A stretch of 64,000 nt of DNA, from NCBI RefSeq assembly GCF_021502725.1, contig NZ_JAKFFS010000001.1, forward strand, positions 124,001-188,000. Reading direction: 5' to 3'. The translations under genes were made by a program, and so were the position numbers. Source of the DNA: Dyadobacter sp. CY345 (GTDB lineage: Bacteria > Bacteroidota > Bacteroidia > Cytophagales > Spirosomataceae). The notes beneath the pieces are model-generated. The model was not told the origin of the DNA, made no database searches, and saw only the letters and a list, made by a program, of their open reading frames with translations. This document shows positions 19,171 to 27,940 of the stretch, in pieces. How positions within the stretch are numbered: position 1 is the first letter of the stretch; every line of letters starts with the position of its first letter.

Positions 19171-19429
19171 CTTAATTTTGGCATATGGAAAAGGATCATA
19201 TTACAGAGGAGTACGCAAAATAGAAATATATTCGGGAGGATCGTTACAAATATCCTGCCTGTTTCAACGGAAAATCTCAGATTTAACCCTGATGTCACCA
19301 AAAAATAAAAGAGATACATCTATTCTAAATTTATCTTTCAAAACGTATATTTAAAAAATCATCAATTAGTTTATTTAATCATTTGAATTTGTGACCGTTA
19401 CTTGCAAACTATGCAAGGTGGTATCTATT

Positions 19430-20470
19430 ATGAAAATATTTTCCATCAAGACCAATCGTTTTATTTTAACAAAAATGACAGCCTCTGATGGCGACAAATA
19501 TTTTAGATTGAGCAACAACGAGAAAGTAATGAAATATGTGACCGGCCACGCGTTGAATCGTCAGGAGTCGGATGAAATGCTTGGCAGGATTGTGGAGGAA
19601 AATAAATCGGATACTTATTTTGGAAGATATTTAATTGAAGAGAAAAAAACCGGAAAACTGGTCGGGGCTGCGAAATTGGAAGCATTTGGTGCCGAAGTTG
19701 AAATAGGTTACCGGATTTTGGAAGAATATTGGGGGAAAGGTGTCGCAACCGAAATTGCCAAAGCTTTGCTGGTTTTTTCTATCCGGAAATTTCAGCCACC
19801 TGCCGTAATCGCTTTTGTAAATGTGGAAAATGCCGCTTCCATACGAGTTTTGGAAAAGGCGGGGTTGAGCAATTTAGAGCGCATTGAAGATCTTGACGAA
19901 ATTAAATATAAGTTCAGTTTCACACCTCAAACAAATCCTCTTATGAAAAAAGCGCTCTACATTCTTCTTGGAATCGTTGCCATTTTTATTCTTGCGGCGA
20001 CACTTATGCCCAAAGAGTATGCCGTTGAAAGAGAAATAATTGTTAATAAGCCAAAGGCCGAAGTGTTTGCATATCTGAAACCGTTGAAAAATCAGGACAA
20101 TTGGAGTGTGTGGATGGCTAAGGATCCGGATGTGAAAAAAACATACAAAGGCACAGATGAGACGGTTGGTTTTACGTTCCGGTGGGAGGGAAATGAGGAG
20201 GTTGGGGTTGAAGAACAGGAAATTAAAAAGATTACAGAAGGTGAGAGGATCGATACCGAACTTCGGTTTATCAAACCGTTTGAATCGACGAATGATGCAT
20301 ATATGATCACGGAAACCGTTGGTCCGGAACAGACCCGCGTGAAATGGGGTTTTACAGGTGCCATGCCGATTCCGATGAATGTATTCCTGCCTTTTATGGG
20401 CATGGAAGACTCAGTTGGAAAAGATTTTTCTGACGGATTAAAAAATCTGAAAAAGATTCTGGAAAAATAA
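19430..20470 (+). CDS. GNAT acetyltransferase fused to a membrane-anchored SRPBCC domain
   Basis: This 346-residue protein combines two usually separate proteins. Residues 1 to about 165 are a GNAT N-acetyltransferase (IEYR-type core EVEIGYRILEEYWGKGVATE and NVENAASIRVLEKAGL). At residue 172 (Met, 19943) begins MKKALYILLGIVAIFILAATLM, a membrane anchor, then an SRPBCC/polyketide-cyclase-like domain to the end. The junction looks like a normal start of a free-standing SRPBCC gene, so a stop codon may have been lost. The ATG at 19430 is preferred to the GTG at 19391. Functions of both halves are unknown. Confidence 0.8.
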   Translation: MKIFSIKTNRFILTKMTASDGDKYFRLSNNEKVMKYVTGHALNRQESDEMLGRIVEENKSDTYFGRYLIEEKKTGKLVGAAKLEAFGAEVEIGYRILEEYWGKGVATEIAKALLVFSIRKFQPPAVIAFVNVENAASIRVLEKAGLSNLERIEDLDEIKYKFSFTPQTNPLMKKALYILLGIVAIFILAATLMPKEYAVEREIIVNKPKAEVFAYLKPLKNQDNWSVWMAKDPDVKKTYKGTDETVGFTFRWEGNEEVGVEEQEIKKITEGERIDTELRFIKPFESTNDAYMITETVGPEQTRVKWGFTGAMPIPMNVFLPFMGMEDSVGKDFSDGLKNLKKILEK

Positions 20471-20476
20471 AATTTT

Positions 20477-20542
20477 GCCACGAATACATTAATTTTCACG
20501 AATGTTTGAATCGATATTCGTGAAAATTCGTGTATCCGTGGC
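20477..20542. terminator. Imperfect long hairpin between convergent genes
   Basis: GCCACGAATACATTAATTTT... pairs with ATTCGTGAAAATTCGTGTAT... through GTGGC, with a few mismatches, over about 27 bp. It lies between the convergent GNAT-SRPBCC and HmuY-like genes and probably terminates both. Confidence 0.6.
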
Positions 20543-20565
20543 GAGAAAAAGTTGATCTGCGAAGG

Positions 20566-21168
20566 TTAGAACTTACCATTTTCGTCAGCTAAAACATATC
20601 TGAAAGTATAGTATTTTGATTCTTCCGTCGGTACATCTTCCGGCGCGCCTTTGTAATAACTGATAAATTCAATTTTTGCGAATTTGCCCTCAGCCGTTTT
20701 AACTACAATGGTTCTGCCGGTTATTGGTAAAATCGCATGAACGTTCATATCATATTTGTACCAGGAATTTCCACTGCCGCTTGCAATTGCGTTTCCTGAA
20801 CCATCGTCAGTTTTATATCCGTCTTTCGGGGCTTCTGTAACAGTATCAAATGGTTTTTCTAAAATTAGTGCGGCACCTTTTCCCGATCCGCTCGTACCGC
20901 CGTTGACAAGAATTGTGGTACCGCTGAAAGCAAGATCCCATTTGGTTGTTTTCGCATCCTCTGATAATATTTCTGTTCCTGCGACCAGACTGAAATAATG
21001 ATACGTGTTTGGTTTTGCGGCAGCGATAAAATCCTTGATAACCCTGACTTCTGGTGTTGCCAGACTGGAAATAATTTCGAAATTAGCCTCAAAATCACTG
21101 TCAAAGGATGTTTTTGGAACATCCGTATTAATAAATAATGAGACCGAAAAAATGATTGACTTAAACAT
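20566..21168 (-). CDS. HmuY-family protein (second copy)
   Basis: The 200-residue protein is almost entirely an HmuY-like domain: NTYHYFSLVAGTEI, TKWDLAFSGTTILVNGG, then a C-terminal strand block ending KIEFISYYKG. HmuY proteins bind haem or a related ligand at the surface and pass it to a TonB receptor. The N-terminus is unusual for the family, with only a short hydrophobic stretch (MFKSIIFSVSLFI) and no lipobox, so export is uncertain. It lies 78 bp after the larger HmuY gene with a hairpin between them. Confidence 0.75.
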   Translation of the reverse strand: MFKSIIFSVSLFINTDVPKTSFDSDFEANFEIISSLATPEVRVIKDFIAAAKPNTYHYFSLVAGTEILSEDAKTTKWDLAFSGTTILVNGGTSGSGKGAALILEKPFDTVTEAPKDGYKTDDGSGNAIASGSGNSWYKYDMNVHAILPITGRTIVVKTAEGKFAKIEFISYYKGAPEDVPTEESKYYTFRYVLADENGKF

Positions 21169-21188
21169 TTTTGTATTGATTTTCTTTT

Positions 21189-21230
21189 AAAATCAGAGAG
21201 AAAGGCACAAGCTGTTCTCTCTGATTTTTT
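21189..21230 (-). terminator. Hairpin between the two HmuY-family genes
   Basis: AAAATCAGAGAGAA pairs with TTCTCTCTGATTTT over 14 bp. In the leftward direction only four T follow the stem, so it may act as a partial terminator that lowers expression of the second HmuY gene (inference). Confidence 0.55.
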
Positions 21231-21246
21231 GGAATAAGTTAAATAA

Positions 21247-22629
21247 TTAAGCTCCTTTTTTAACCAGTTTGTATTCAAGTTTTGGCTTACCTCTTTCGCC
21301 ACCGTCACTGGCGTGGAAGCTCAGGAACCTGAGTTTGTAAACATTTCCGGCAGCATCTTTGATGACATAAAAACGATCTGTTTTTACGCCGACCGTTCCA
21401 CCTGAGGTAACTCTCCATTTTGAACCGATCACGTCACGATCCGCAACGAAAGTCACTGCTGCTATATTACTTTCAGCAAATGTGTCATAAGTTGTAGTCG
21501 AAGTCAACACCTCCGCCGCAGTTACGCCTGCATGATGATTGATGAAAACAAGGTCTGAGAAAGAATAAGGAGTTGTTCCTGTGAAATACAGACTATATCC
21601 CCAGACTATATCCCAGCGTGCTTTTGCAGGTTCCACACTTACAGCGGCGCCTTTTTCAAGAGATGCGAACTGAAAATTATAAGTCGGATCTTTTGTTACA
21701 TCAAGTGTTTTGAAAGTGGTCTCATTCAATTTTGCATATTGAAGTGTATAACCCGTTCCTTTTCGAAGTACTCGAACTTTGTAAATTTTATCAACTGTTA
21801 AAACTGAACCCGAACCTCCTGCACGATTAACTACATACACCTTATTTTCAGCATCCGTGGCAGAAATTTCCTTGATAACGGTTTTAGTAAGATCGCCGGT
21901 GACACCGTCATACAGTGCGAAGGTGCCGGCACCTTGTCCGACAGCTAGTGTGTTGATGTCAAGATCTTTATCGGAAACAGTGTTGATATCCGATTTGTTA
22001 ATCTCAATGGCCGTCGCACCGTTGGTATTGTTAAGAACCACACGAAAATCTGTGCCGCTGTTGAAACCCAGATCCCAGCTATCGCGCAGCACAGGTGTCT
22101 GAGTGTTGGCACTCAAATCCAGATAAACGGAATTTCCGGCGCTCGAACCAGCCTCAGATCCAGCAATCCCGTTTAGTTGCAACTGTGTTCCATCCGAAAC
22201 GATCGCCTTAAAGCTAAGCTTCAATTCAGTGTTTGTGCCAACAACAACAGGAGACGAAACCGACGCGATTTTAAATGTTATACTTTCGTCACCATTTAAA
22301 AGTACGCCTGTTTTTTTTAGCACCTTAATATTTGCGGTAGTTTGCCCAGCCGGAACTGTTAAAGCAATGGTATTATTTGTAGCTGCCGGCTCCGTTGTAA
22401 ATTGCGTACCATAAGTCAAAAGGCTTGGCGTAAGTGCAACTGAAATTGAAACCGCAGTTTCCGCTGCTCTTCCCAGATTGATTTTTAGATCAACACTTTC
22501 TCCTTCAAATCCTTGCGCTGTTGATTCGAAAGAAGCGAGATTGTCCGGAAGTGGTGGTTCATCGTCGCTGCACGCGTTAAATATCCCTAAAAGTGTAATG
22601 ATAAGCAGAGATTTGATCAATCGTTTCAT
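21247..22629 (-). CDS. HmuY-family surface lipoprotein with N-terminal Ig-like domain
   Basis: The 460-residue product has a lipoprotein signal ending GIFNAC (Cys about residue 20) followed by an acidic SDDEPP tract, typical of surface-exposed lipoproteins in this phylum. Residues about 30-140 form a Calx-beta/DUF4843-like beta domain. The rest carries HmuY features (DSWDLGFNSGTDFRVVLNN; ARWDIVWGYSLYFTG). It probably captures haem or another iron ligand for the TonB receptor encoded 33 bp upstream. Confidence 0.82.
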   Translation of the reverse strand: MKRLIKSLLIITLLGIFNACSDDEPPLPDNLASFESTAQGFEGESVDLKINLGRAAETAVSISVALTPSLLTYGTQFTTEPAATNNTIALTVPAGQTTANIKVLKKTGVLLNGDESITFKIASVSSPVVVGTNTELKLSFKAIVSDGTQLQLNGIAGSEAGSSAGNSVYLDLSANTQTPVLRDSWDLGFNSGTDFRVVLNNTNGATAIEINKSDINTVSDKDLDINTLAVGQGAGTFALYDGVTGDLTKTVIKEISATDAENKVYVVNRAGGSGSVLTVDKIYKVRVLRKGTGYTLQYAKLNETTFKTLDVTKDPTYNFQFASLEKGAAVSVEPAKARWDIVWGYSLYFTGTTPYSFSDLVFINHHAGVTAAEVLTSTTTYDTFAESNIAAVTFVADRDVIGSKWRVTSGGTVGVKTDRFYVIKDAAGNVYKLRFLSFHASDGGERGKPKLEYKLVKKGA

Positions 22630-22662
22630 AATTGTTTGTTTTATTAAAAATGGGTAGGTGTA

Positions 22663-24924
22663 TTATCTTTTTGACCATTGGACATTCAGTCCCACAAAAT
22701 AAGAGCGACCACTGAATCCCGGTCCGGTTGCGTCATGGCCGGTACCGATGGTTGTATTTTTTATAGAAGTCAGATCGAAGAGGTTTTTGGCTCCACCGAT
22801 CAGATTGACATATTTTCCGATGGTTTTCGTGACAGTGATATCGGCCATATTGTATCCGCTAATTTGTCTGAGACTGGCCGAAACCGGCGTTGTGCTCATC
22901 AGTGCATAGGCAGGTTTTTTGCCAGTATACTTATAGAAAAGATTTACACTGGCTCCCAGTTTTGGGAAATTGTATAGAAGGTTTGCATTAATTTCCGGAG
23001 ACCAGACAAATTCAGGAAGGTTCTCATTCAATTCCGCGTCGTCGCTAATTTCGTTGTAAGTTCCAATGTAGGTTCCGCCCAATGACGCCTGAATATTTTT
23101 CCAATAAAGTTTATTGTCGAACGTCAGGCCAGTGGTTTTGTACAAACTGATATTCAGATAAGTTGTCTGAGTAGGATTGTTGGGGTCAAATCCGGTATCG
23201 ATCCGGTCGTGGAAAACATTATAAAATCCGCCAAGCGTCGAGGTTAAGCGGAGCGCTGTTTTTTCAACTGCGCGCCAGGTCAGAAAGGAATTAAAGCTGT
23301 TAGAATATTCTGCTTTCAGATTAACATTGCCATTGATCGAGTGCGAAGCATCGTGAAAATCAAAATACAATTCACGTAGCGCAGGTGAACGGAAACCGCG
23401 TGCATAACCCATGCGGAGGTCCAACACCTTATTCAGTATTATTTTCGCATTCAGCGCAGGAATAACCGGCGGGGCATCATAAACAGAGTTTTTAATGAAA
23501 CGAACTCCCGGACTAAACTTTATCGCAGGCGTTATTTTCAGTTCAGAAGAAACGAAAAAGGCATATTCATTTATGGTTGGAGAGCCCAGAATCCGTTGCC
23601 CGCTGCTGTTATTGTTATTAATTTCGATACCAGGAAGAATCGTAACATTGGGGTTAATTTTATATAAAGCGGTTCCTCTGAAAAACACTGTCGTGAAAAT
23701 GGATTTATCCTGAGCCGCCGCGTCAAGTGAAAGTGTCCTGCGGCCAGTGTTAAGATCCAGCACTGTACTCAGGGTTCTTCGGCTGTAATCGGTGTAGGAA
23801 AGTGCTCCCGTGAAACCTAATTTGTCACTCGATTTATACTCTCCCTGCGCCTGATGAAACCATCGTTTCGTGATATAATCCTTGTCCGCAGCTTTATTTT
23901 CGGCACTTATTTTCCCAAAATATTTTATGGTTTCGTCCGTTCCATTGAAACGATACCAGACGTTCCATTTTTCTCTCGAATACCCGATTCCGGCATTATA
24001 CAGCATTTGTTCCTTCGGCATCCAGGCTTTCAGGCGGCCCGTGGAATCACCTTGCCAGCCGCCGAAGTTATTTCTGGTGAGGCTTCCGGATAACTGAAAG
24101 CCGTTCTTTTGCCAGTTAATTCCCAAATTCTGGTTATGCGTTCCCTTATGCGTAAAAGCGTTATACTCGTCACTTACCGTTTCTTCCTGTAAGCGCGCCG
24201 AAATGGAGAGATTGTCACTTCCATCTCCTTTTTTAGTAATTAAATTGATAACACCGGCCAAGGCGTCTGTTCCATAAATAACAGACATCGGCCCTTCGAC
24301 GATCTCTATACGTTCGATGGTATTGATATCAATTTGGCCAAGACTTTCGCGTGTTGCACCACGGTCAACCATCGGAATTCCGTCCAACAAAATCTTTACA
24401 CTTTGGCCGGACATTCCCATTAATTGTATATCCGACGTGCCGAGTGTCGGATCATTTGAAAATCGGATACCGAGTTCTGTATTAAGTATGGTTTGTACAT
24501 TTGTAGCACCCCGCGCCCGAATCCGTTCGCTATCAATTGTGCGGACCTGATATACTGAATTACGTAACGATTGCTTGCCAAATTGCCCTGTTATCACAGC
24601 ATCATCCAGTGAAATGCCTGATTCCGAGAGCTGTATATCGTCCAGTATCGTCACTGAATTTGTCACCACAACTGGCAGTTCACGTTTTTCATTACCAAGA
24701 AGGCTGGCGACCAGTGTGTAATTTCCGGAAGGGGCTTTCAGGCGAAAATTCCCATCGCTATTGGTTGTGCTGCCATATTTAGTATTCTTCAACGATATAG
24801 TTACACCCTCAAATGACTTACCGTTTTGTATTAAAATCTTTCCTCTGATTTCTCCGTATTGAGCAAAAACCTCTGGTGCGCAGGACAAACAAAGAATGCA
24901 TATAAGGGTAAAAAAATGTTTCAT
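22663..24924 (-). CDS. TonB-dependent outer-membrane receptor, probable haem/iron uptake
   Basis: The protein (753 residues from the ATG at 24924) has a signal peptide ending EVFAQ, a carboxypeptidase-regulatory-like beta-sandwich (GEIRGKILIQNGKSFEGV), a plug with VKILLDGIPMVDRGA and IERIEIVEGPMSVIYGTDALAGVINLITK, and a beta barrel ending in an aromatic-rich strand. An in-frame ATG at 24963 is less likely because it adds residues before the signal peptide. Two HmuY genes follow on the same strand, which points to haem. Palindromic operator-like sites lie just upstream. Confidence 0.93.
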   Translation of the reverse strand: MKHFFTLICILCLSCAPEVFAQYGEIRGKILIQNGKSFEGVTISLKNTKYGSTTNSDGNFRLKAPSGNYTLVASLLGNEKRELPVVVTNSVTILDDIQLSESGISLDDAVITGQFGKQSLRNSVYQVRTIDSERIRARGATNVQTILNTELGIRFSNDPTLGTSDIQLMGMSGQSVKILLDGIPMVDRGATRESLGQIDINTIERIEIVEGPMSVIYGTDALAGVINLITKKGDGSDNLSISARLQEETVSDEYNAFTHKGTHNQNLGINWQKNGFQLSGSLTRNNFGGWQGDSTGRLKAWMPKEQMLYNAGIGYSREKWNVWYRFNGTDETIKYFGKISAENKAADKDYITKRWFHQAQGEYKSSDKLGFTGALSYTDYSRRTLSTVLDLNTGRRTLSLDAAAQDKSIFTTVFFRGTALYKINPNVTILPGIEINNNNSSGQRILGSPTINEYAFFVSSELKITPAIKFSPGVRFIKNSVYDAPPVIPALNAKIILNKVLDLRMGYARGFRSPALRELYFDFHDASHSINGNVNLKAEYSNSFNSFLTWRAVEKTALRLTSTLGGFYNVFHDRIDTGFDPNNPTQTTYLNISLYKTTGLTFDNKLYWKNIQASLGGTYIGTYNEISDDAELNENLPEFVWSPEINANLLYNFPKLGASVNLFYKYTGKKPAYALMSTTPVSASLRQISGYNMADITVTKTIGKYVNLIGGAKNLFDLTSIKNTTIGTGHDATGPGFSGRSYFVGLNVQWSKR

Positions 24925-24938
24925 TGGGGAATTATATC

Positions 24939-24987
24939 TATTTAGACCAATTATATTTTGCAAATAAAAGGTTAATTAGACTAATTA
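24939..24987 (-). promoter_or_regulatory. Paired 15-bp palindromes, candidate Fur-type operator
   Basis: TAATTAG-A-CTAATTA at 24973-24987 is a perfect 7-1-7 palindrome. A second 15-mer at 24939-24953 matches it at 13 of 15 positions, with centres 34 bp apart. The 7-1-7 form is that of Fur boxes. The sites lie 15-63 bp upstream of the TonB receptor start. Fur binding is inferred, not shown. Confidence 0.55.
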
Positions 24988-25065
24988 CAAAGTAATGGAG
25001 AGCGATTTATTTTTTATCAGGTATGAATCCGGGTGTTTAAACGGAAATTGGTGGAAGCTAAAACT

Positions 25066-25107
25066 GAAAAATGCATCTAAATCAGCCTGTGCCGATTTAG
25101 ATGCATT
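25066..25107 (-). terminator. Rho-independent terminator after secreted yceI-like gene
   Basis: A perfect 14-bp stem (AATGCATCTAAATC / GATTTAGATGCATT) with a 10-nt loop is followed on the minus strand by five T. It ends the leftward YceI transcript before the TonB receptor gene. Confidence 0.8.
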
Positions 25108-25127
25108 CTATATCTCTGTTGGATCTT

Positions 25128-25658
25128 TTATTTAATAACCGCCTTCATCGTCACAGTCACCACATCTTTCAATTTCCAGTTGCTTTCTCCCACTTTATAA
25201 TCCAGCCTGTTAATCTCAAATGTGCTATTGAGTGAATAACTGCCGTCAGCATTTTTCTTTGCTTGGAATGGTAAGGTTACGGGTTTAGTAACATCTTTAA
25301 TTGTCAGCGAACCGATTGCCTGATATTTATCACCCTTCTTCTCAATTTTGGAAGATTTGAAACGGATTTCCGGATATTTTGCAACGTCAAAATAGCTATC
25401 GCTTTTCATATCCTTATCACGGCCATTACTATTCGTTTTGAAAGAATTTGTAGCAACAGTGAGATTAAAGGCGGAGGCATTCAAATTATTCGGGTCAAAA
25501 TTGGCAGTTCCTTTTGGCGCATCGAAGGTGCCGTTACAAGTGCCAAGGATAAACTTTACGCTAAAATCGGTCGAGCCTGAAATTACTTTTGAAGTCTGTG
25601 CCGGTGCTTGTAAATAAGCGAGTAATGTAAATACAAAAACAAAAAATGTTGATTTCAT
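25128..25658 (-). CDS. YceI-family protein, secreted form
   Basis: The 176-residue protein has a signal peptide (MKSTFFVFVFTLLAYLQAPAQ), then a YceI barrel with FDAPKGTANFDPNN, SNGRDKDMKSDSYFDVAKYPEIRF and INRLDYKVGESNWKLKD. It should bind an isoprenoid-like or other lipophilic ligand in the periplasm. The ATG at 25658 is chosen because it places the signal peptide at the N-terminus. It follows the small unknown gene at 25694-26032 by 35 bp. Confidence 0.88.
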   Translation of the reverse strand: MKSTFFVFVFTLLAYLQAPAQTSKVISGSTDFSVKFILGTCNGTFDAPKGTANFDPNNLNASAFNLTVATNSFKTNSNGRDKDMKSDSYFDVAKYPEIRFKSSKIEKKGDKYQAIGSLTIKDVTKPVTLPFQAKKNADGSYSLNSTFEINRLDYKVGESNWKLKDVVTVTMKAVIK

Positions 25659-25693
25659 AAATTTAGAATAAGTTATTAACGAACCGAACATTC

Positions 25694-26032
25694 TCAAAGT
25701 TCTTCCAGAAGTGAATTGCCTTCCGACAGATCTCCCGAAGTCCATTGCCATTTTTCATGTAAACGAATTTTTCCGTTTGGTAATATTTCTGGCGTCGACT
25801 TGCATATGCCCGTCGTAATTTCACCCTTGTCATTAATCTGATGATACCGCATATCAAGGCATCCGTTTTCATCGACAAGCGCAATTAAATGTCCCATACG
25901 GATATTAGCGCCTACGTAATCGCAGGTCAGAAGGTTGCCTGATTGTTTATAATGAAACTGCATTTTTAAATCAACTTCACCATTTTCTGAATTCGAAAGA
26001 GGAATAAATGTTTTGCCGTCGTAATTAATCAT
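25694..26032 (-). CDS. Small conserved beta-rich protein, function unknown
   Basis: The 112-residue protein starts MINYDGKTFIPLSNSENGEV and has repeating short strands (GHLIALVDENGCLDMRYHQIN; IRLHEKWQWTSGD). Proteins like this are sometimes labelled N-acetylglutamate synthase in databases, but I see no acetyltransferase motif and would not use that name. It has no signal peptide. It is placed between DUF1003 and YceI genes, all leftward and closely spaced, so an operon is possible. Confidence 0.7.
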   Translation of the reverse strand: MINYDGKTFIPLSNSENGEVDLKMQFHYKQSGNLLTCDYVGANIRMGHLIALVDENGCLDMRYHQINDKGEITTGICKSTPEILPNGKIRLHEKWQWTSGDLSEGNSLLEEL

Positions 26033-26060
26033 TTTATAAAAAAGTTGCTGTTACCGGTAT

Positions 26061-26627
26061 TTAGACATCATTTTTACTGCACAAACTATCCACGCGCTCT
26101 GTCAACTTTTTCAATAAGTCGAGCTGTTTTGCCTGCACATCAAATAAGGTTTTGATTTGTTCTTCCAAAAGTAAATCCATTTTCTGATGCAGACTGCGCA
26201 CTTCCAGCTCTGCTTTCATATTGATCAGATAATCATTTTCTGCCCGTATCCTGTCTTTTTCTTCCTGCCGGTTTTGGCTCATCATGATGATAGGTGCCTG
26301 CATCGCTGCTACACAGGAAAGTATCAGATTCATCAAAATAAACGGGTAAGGATCGAACTGCTCTGCTTTTGGGAGCGTTGAATTGTAAATAATCCAAAGG
26401 ATAAGAATTACGCTGAAGATAATAATGAACGTCCAGCTGCCGCCAAATCTTGCCACTTTATCAGAAACACGTTGTCCCTGCGTAAGAATTTCCTGAGGCG
26501 GATGTGCCAGATTGTCAACGATCAGTTCTTCTTCCTGAAAAGCTTTTGTGACAATATCATGTAATTTTTTAATCTGCTCGTTTTGGTTGGCGAGAATATC
26601 GTCAACTTTATCAAAAATTTCGGCCAT
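26061..26627 (-). CDS. DUF1003 membrane protein
   Basis: The 188-residue protein has a helical N-terminus, then two TM helices (SWTFIIIFSVILILWIIYN and PFILMNLILSCVAAMQAPIIMMSQ, about residues 88-140), the latter with the DUF1003 hallmark QAPIIMMSQNRQ. A coiled-coil C-terminal tail follows (RIRAENDYLINMKAELEVRSL). DUF1003 proteins are inner-membrane proteins of unknown role. It is co-oriented with its neighbours. Confidence 0.88.
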   Translation of the reverse strand: MAEIFDKVDDILANQNEQIKKLHDIVTKAFQEEELIVDNLAHPPQEILTQGQRVSDKVARFGGSWTFIIIFSVILILWIIYNSTLPKAEQFDPYPFILMNLILSCVAAMQAPIIMMSQNRQEEKDRIRAENDYLINMKAELEVRSLHQKMDLLLEEQIKTLFDVQAKQLDLLKKLTERVDSLCSKNDV

Positions 26628-26679
26628 CTTTAATTCGGGTAATTTGTTTTAAAAGTACGAATTAAAGATGGCTTGCAAA

Positions 26680-27063
26680 TTATTTCACGGAAGTAATCCA
26701 CCAAACGTTCCCGCTCGGATCTGTCACGCCGCAGCCCCTTCCATAATCCTGATCTGCCGGTTCCATAATCGTTATTGCTCCTTCTGAAAGTGCTTTTTGA
26801 TAAGTTTCATCGGCATTATCAACATAAACAAAAAGATTGGCAGTTTCTGTTTTCCATTTTTCAGTACTGTCACAAAACATAATCGTACTGCCACCGATCT
26901 GAATTTCAGAATGCATGACAACGTCCGTATCATCGCGCATTTTCTTAAACATTACTTCCGCATCAAAAACCTTTGTCGTAAAATCAATAAATTTCTCAGA
27001 TGATTCCAGCATTAAATAAGGCATTATCGTCTGGTGTCCGTTTGGAATTTTCATAGTGCTCAT
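26680..27063 (-). CDS. VOC-superfamily (glyoxalase/PhnB-like) protein
   Basis: The 127-residue protein has the beta-alpha-beta-beta-beta modules of the vicinal-oxygen-chelate fold: NGHQTIMPYLMLESSEKFIDF, then HSEIQIGGSTIMFCD, then LFVYVDNADETYQKAL and DPSGNVWWITS. This is the PhnB-like subgroup, which often has no known substrate. The AraC-type regulator just upstream on the same strand may control it. Confidence 0.88.
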   Translation of the reverse strand: MSTMKIPNGHQTIMPYLMLESSEKFIDFTTKVFDAEVMFKKMRDDTDVVMHSEIQIGGSTIMFCDSTEKWKTETANLFVYVDNADETYQKALSEGAITIMEPADQDYGRGCGVTDPSGNVWWITSVK

Positions 27064-27085
27064 TTTTTTTTATTTTATGTTTAAG

Positions 27086-27113
27086 CAAATGTAACTGGCC
27101 GGAAATGGCCAAA
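27086..27113 (-). promoter_or_regulatory. Candidate Bacteroidetes promoter for the VOC gene
   Basis: On the minus strand TTTG (27113-27110) is followed after 16 nt by TACATTTG (27093-27086), 23 bp before the VOC start. The spacing is slightly shorter than the usual 17-23. Confidence 0.4.
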
Positions 27114-27130
27114 ATTGGAGAAACACGACA

Positions 27131-27940
27131 TTAAACATCACGGTATTCTGCACCTTCTCCTTTTCCTGAAAAGAAAAATTTTGTGTGTTGTCCGGAAAAT
27201 TCTTTAAAGTCGTGAATGAAATGAGACTGGTCATAATACCCGCATTCATACGCGATTTCCGTAAGTGATTTTTCAGAATCCCCATACATATTTACTGCGG
27301 ATTGAAAGCGGATAATCCGGGTATATAACTTGGGACTGAAACCTGAAAAGGTTTTAAATTTTCTTTCAAATTGCCGGGTTGATAAAAAACTTTGTTCTGC
27401 CAGTTGCTGGACATTAGCAATGCCCTTCGTTTGAATGATATCACAGATTGTTGAAAAGACAGCCGGCTCATATCTGTAATTATCGGCAATCTTTTTTTCC
27501 AGAAAAGCGGTAATGATCTCAACTCTTTGCTCATTTGTTTTCGCCAGCATTATTTTTTCTTCCAAAACTTTGCCTTCATTTCCCATCAATGTTGGAAGAT
27601 CCGGCATTTGGTTACTCAGTTCGTCGGACGGCATTGAAAAAAGTATCGGGATAGCAAAAGGGTAGAGATAAACACCAAAAATTCCAAAATTTTGACGAAC
27701 GATAAAACGGCGGAAATTTTGAGACTGACCGTGAACACCTGAATGGAAAGAAGTTTCAATAGTATCGTTTGACAGGATTTCGTCAAAGGGAGCTTGATAA
27801 TGAAAAATCATCTCTGCGCAGCCGTCAGCCATGACCCGATGGATATAAGGTTTTTCAGAACCGACTTCATTTTCTAAAACCCAAAAAAATCTAACAAATT
27901 TTGCAATTTTAGGCGGCGGGGCAATGGTCCGGTATTCCAT
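27131..27940 (-). CDS. AraC-family transcriptional regulator
   Basis: The 269-residue protein has an N-terminal sensing region starting MEYRTIAPPPKIAKFVRFFW, of the kind seen in DUF6597 AraC proteins, and a C-terminal double helix-turn-helix (IANVQQLAEQSFLSTRQFER and KSLTEIAYECGYYDQSHFIH). It lies 67 bp upstream of the VOC gene on the same strand, so it is a likely local regulator. The inducer is unknown. Confidence 0.9.
   Translation of the reverse strand: MEYRTIAPPPKIAKFVRFFWVLENEVGSEKPYIHRVMADGCAEMIFHYQAPFDEILSNDTIETSFHSGVHGQSQNFRRFIVRQNFGIFGVYLYPFAIPILFSMPSDELSNQMPDLPTLMGNEGKVLEEKIMLAKTNEQRVEIITAFLEKKIADNYRYEPAVFSTICDIIQTKGIANVQQLAEQSFLSTRQFERKFKTFSGFSPKLYTRIIRFQSAVNMYGDSEKSLTEIAYECGYYDQSHFIHDFKEFSGQHTKFFFSGKGEGAEYRDV

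Noticed and set aside
25694..26032. N-acetylglutamate synthase
   Set aside because: Similar proteins are sometimes given that name, but there is no GNAT or amino-acid-kinase motif in the 112 residues.
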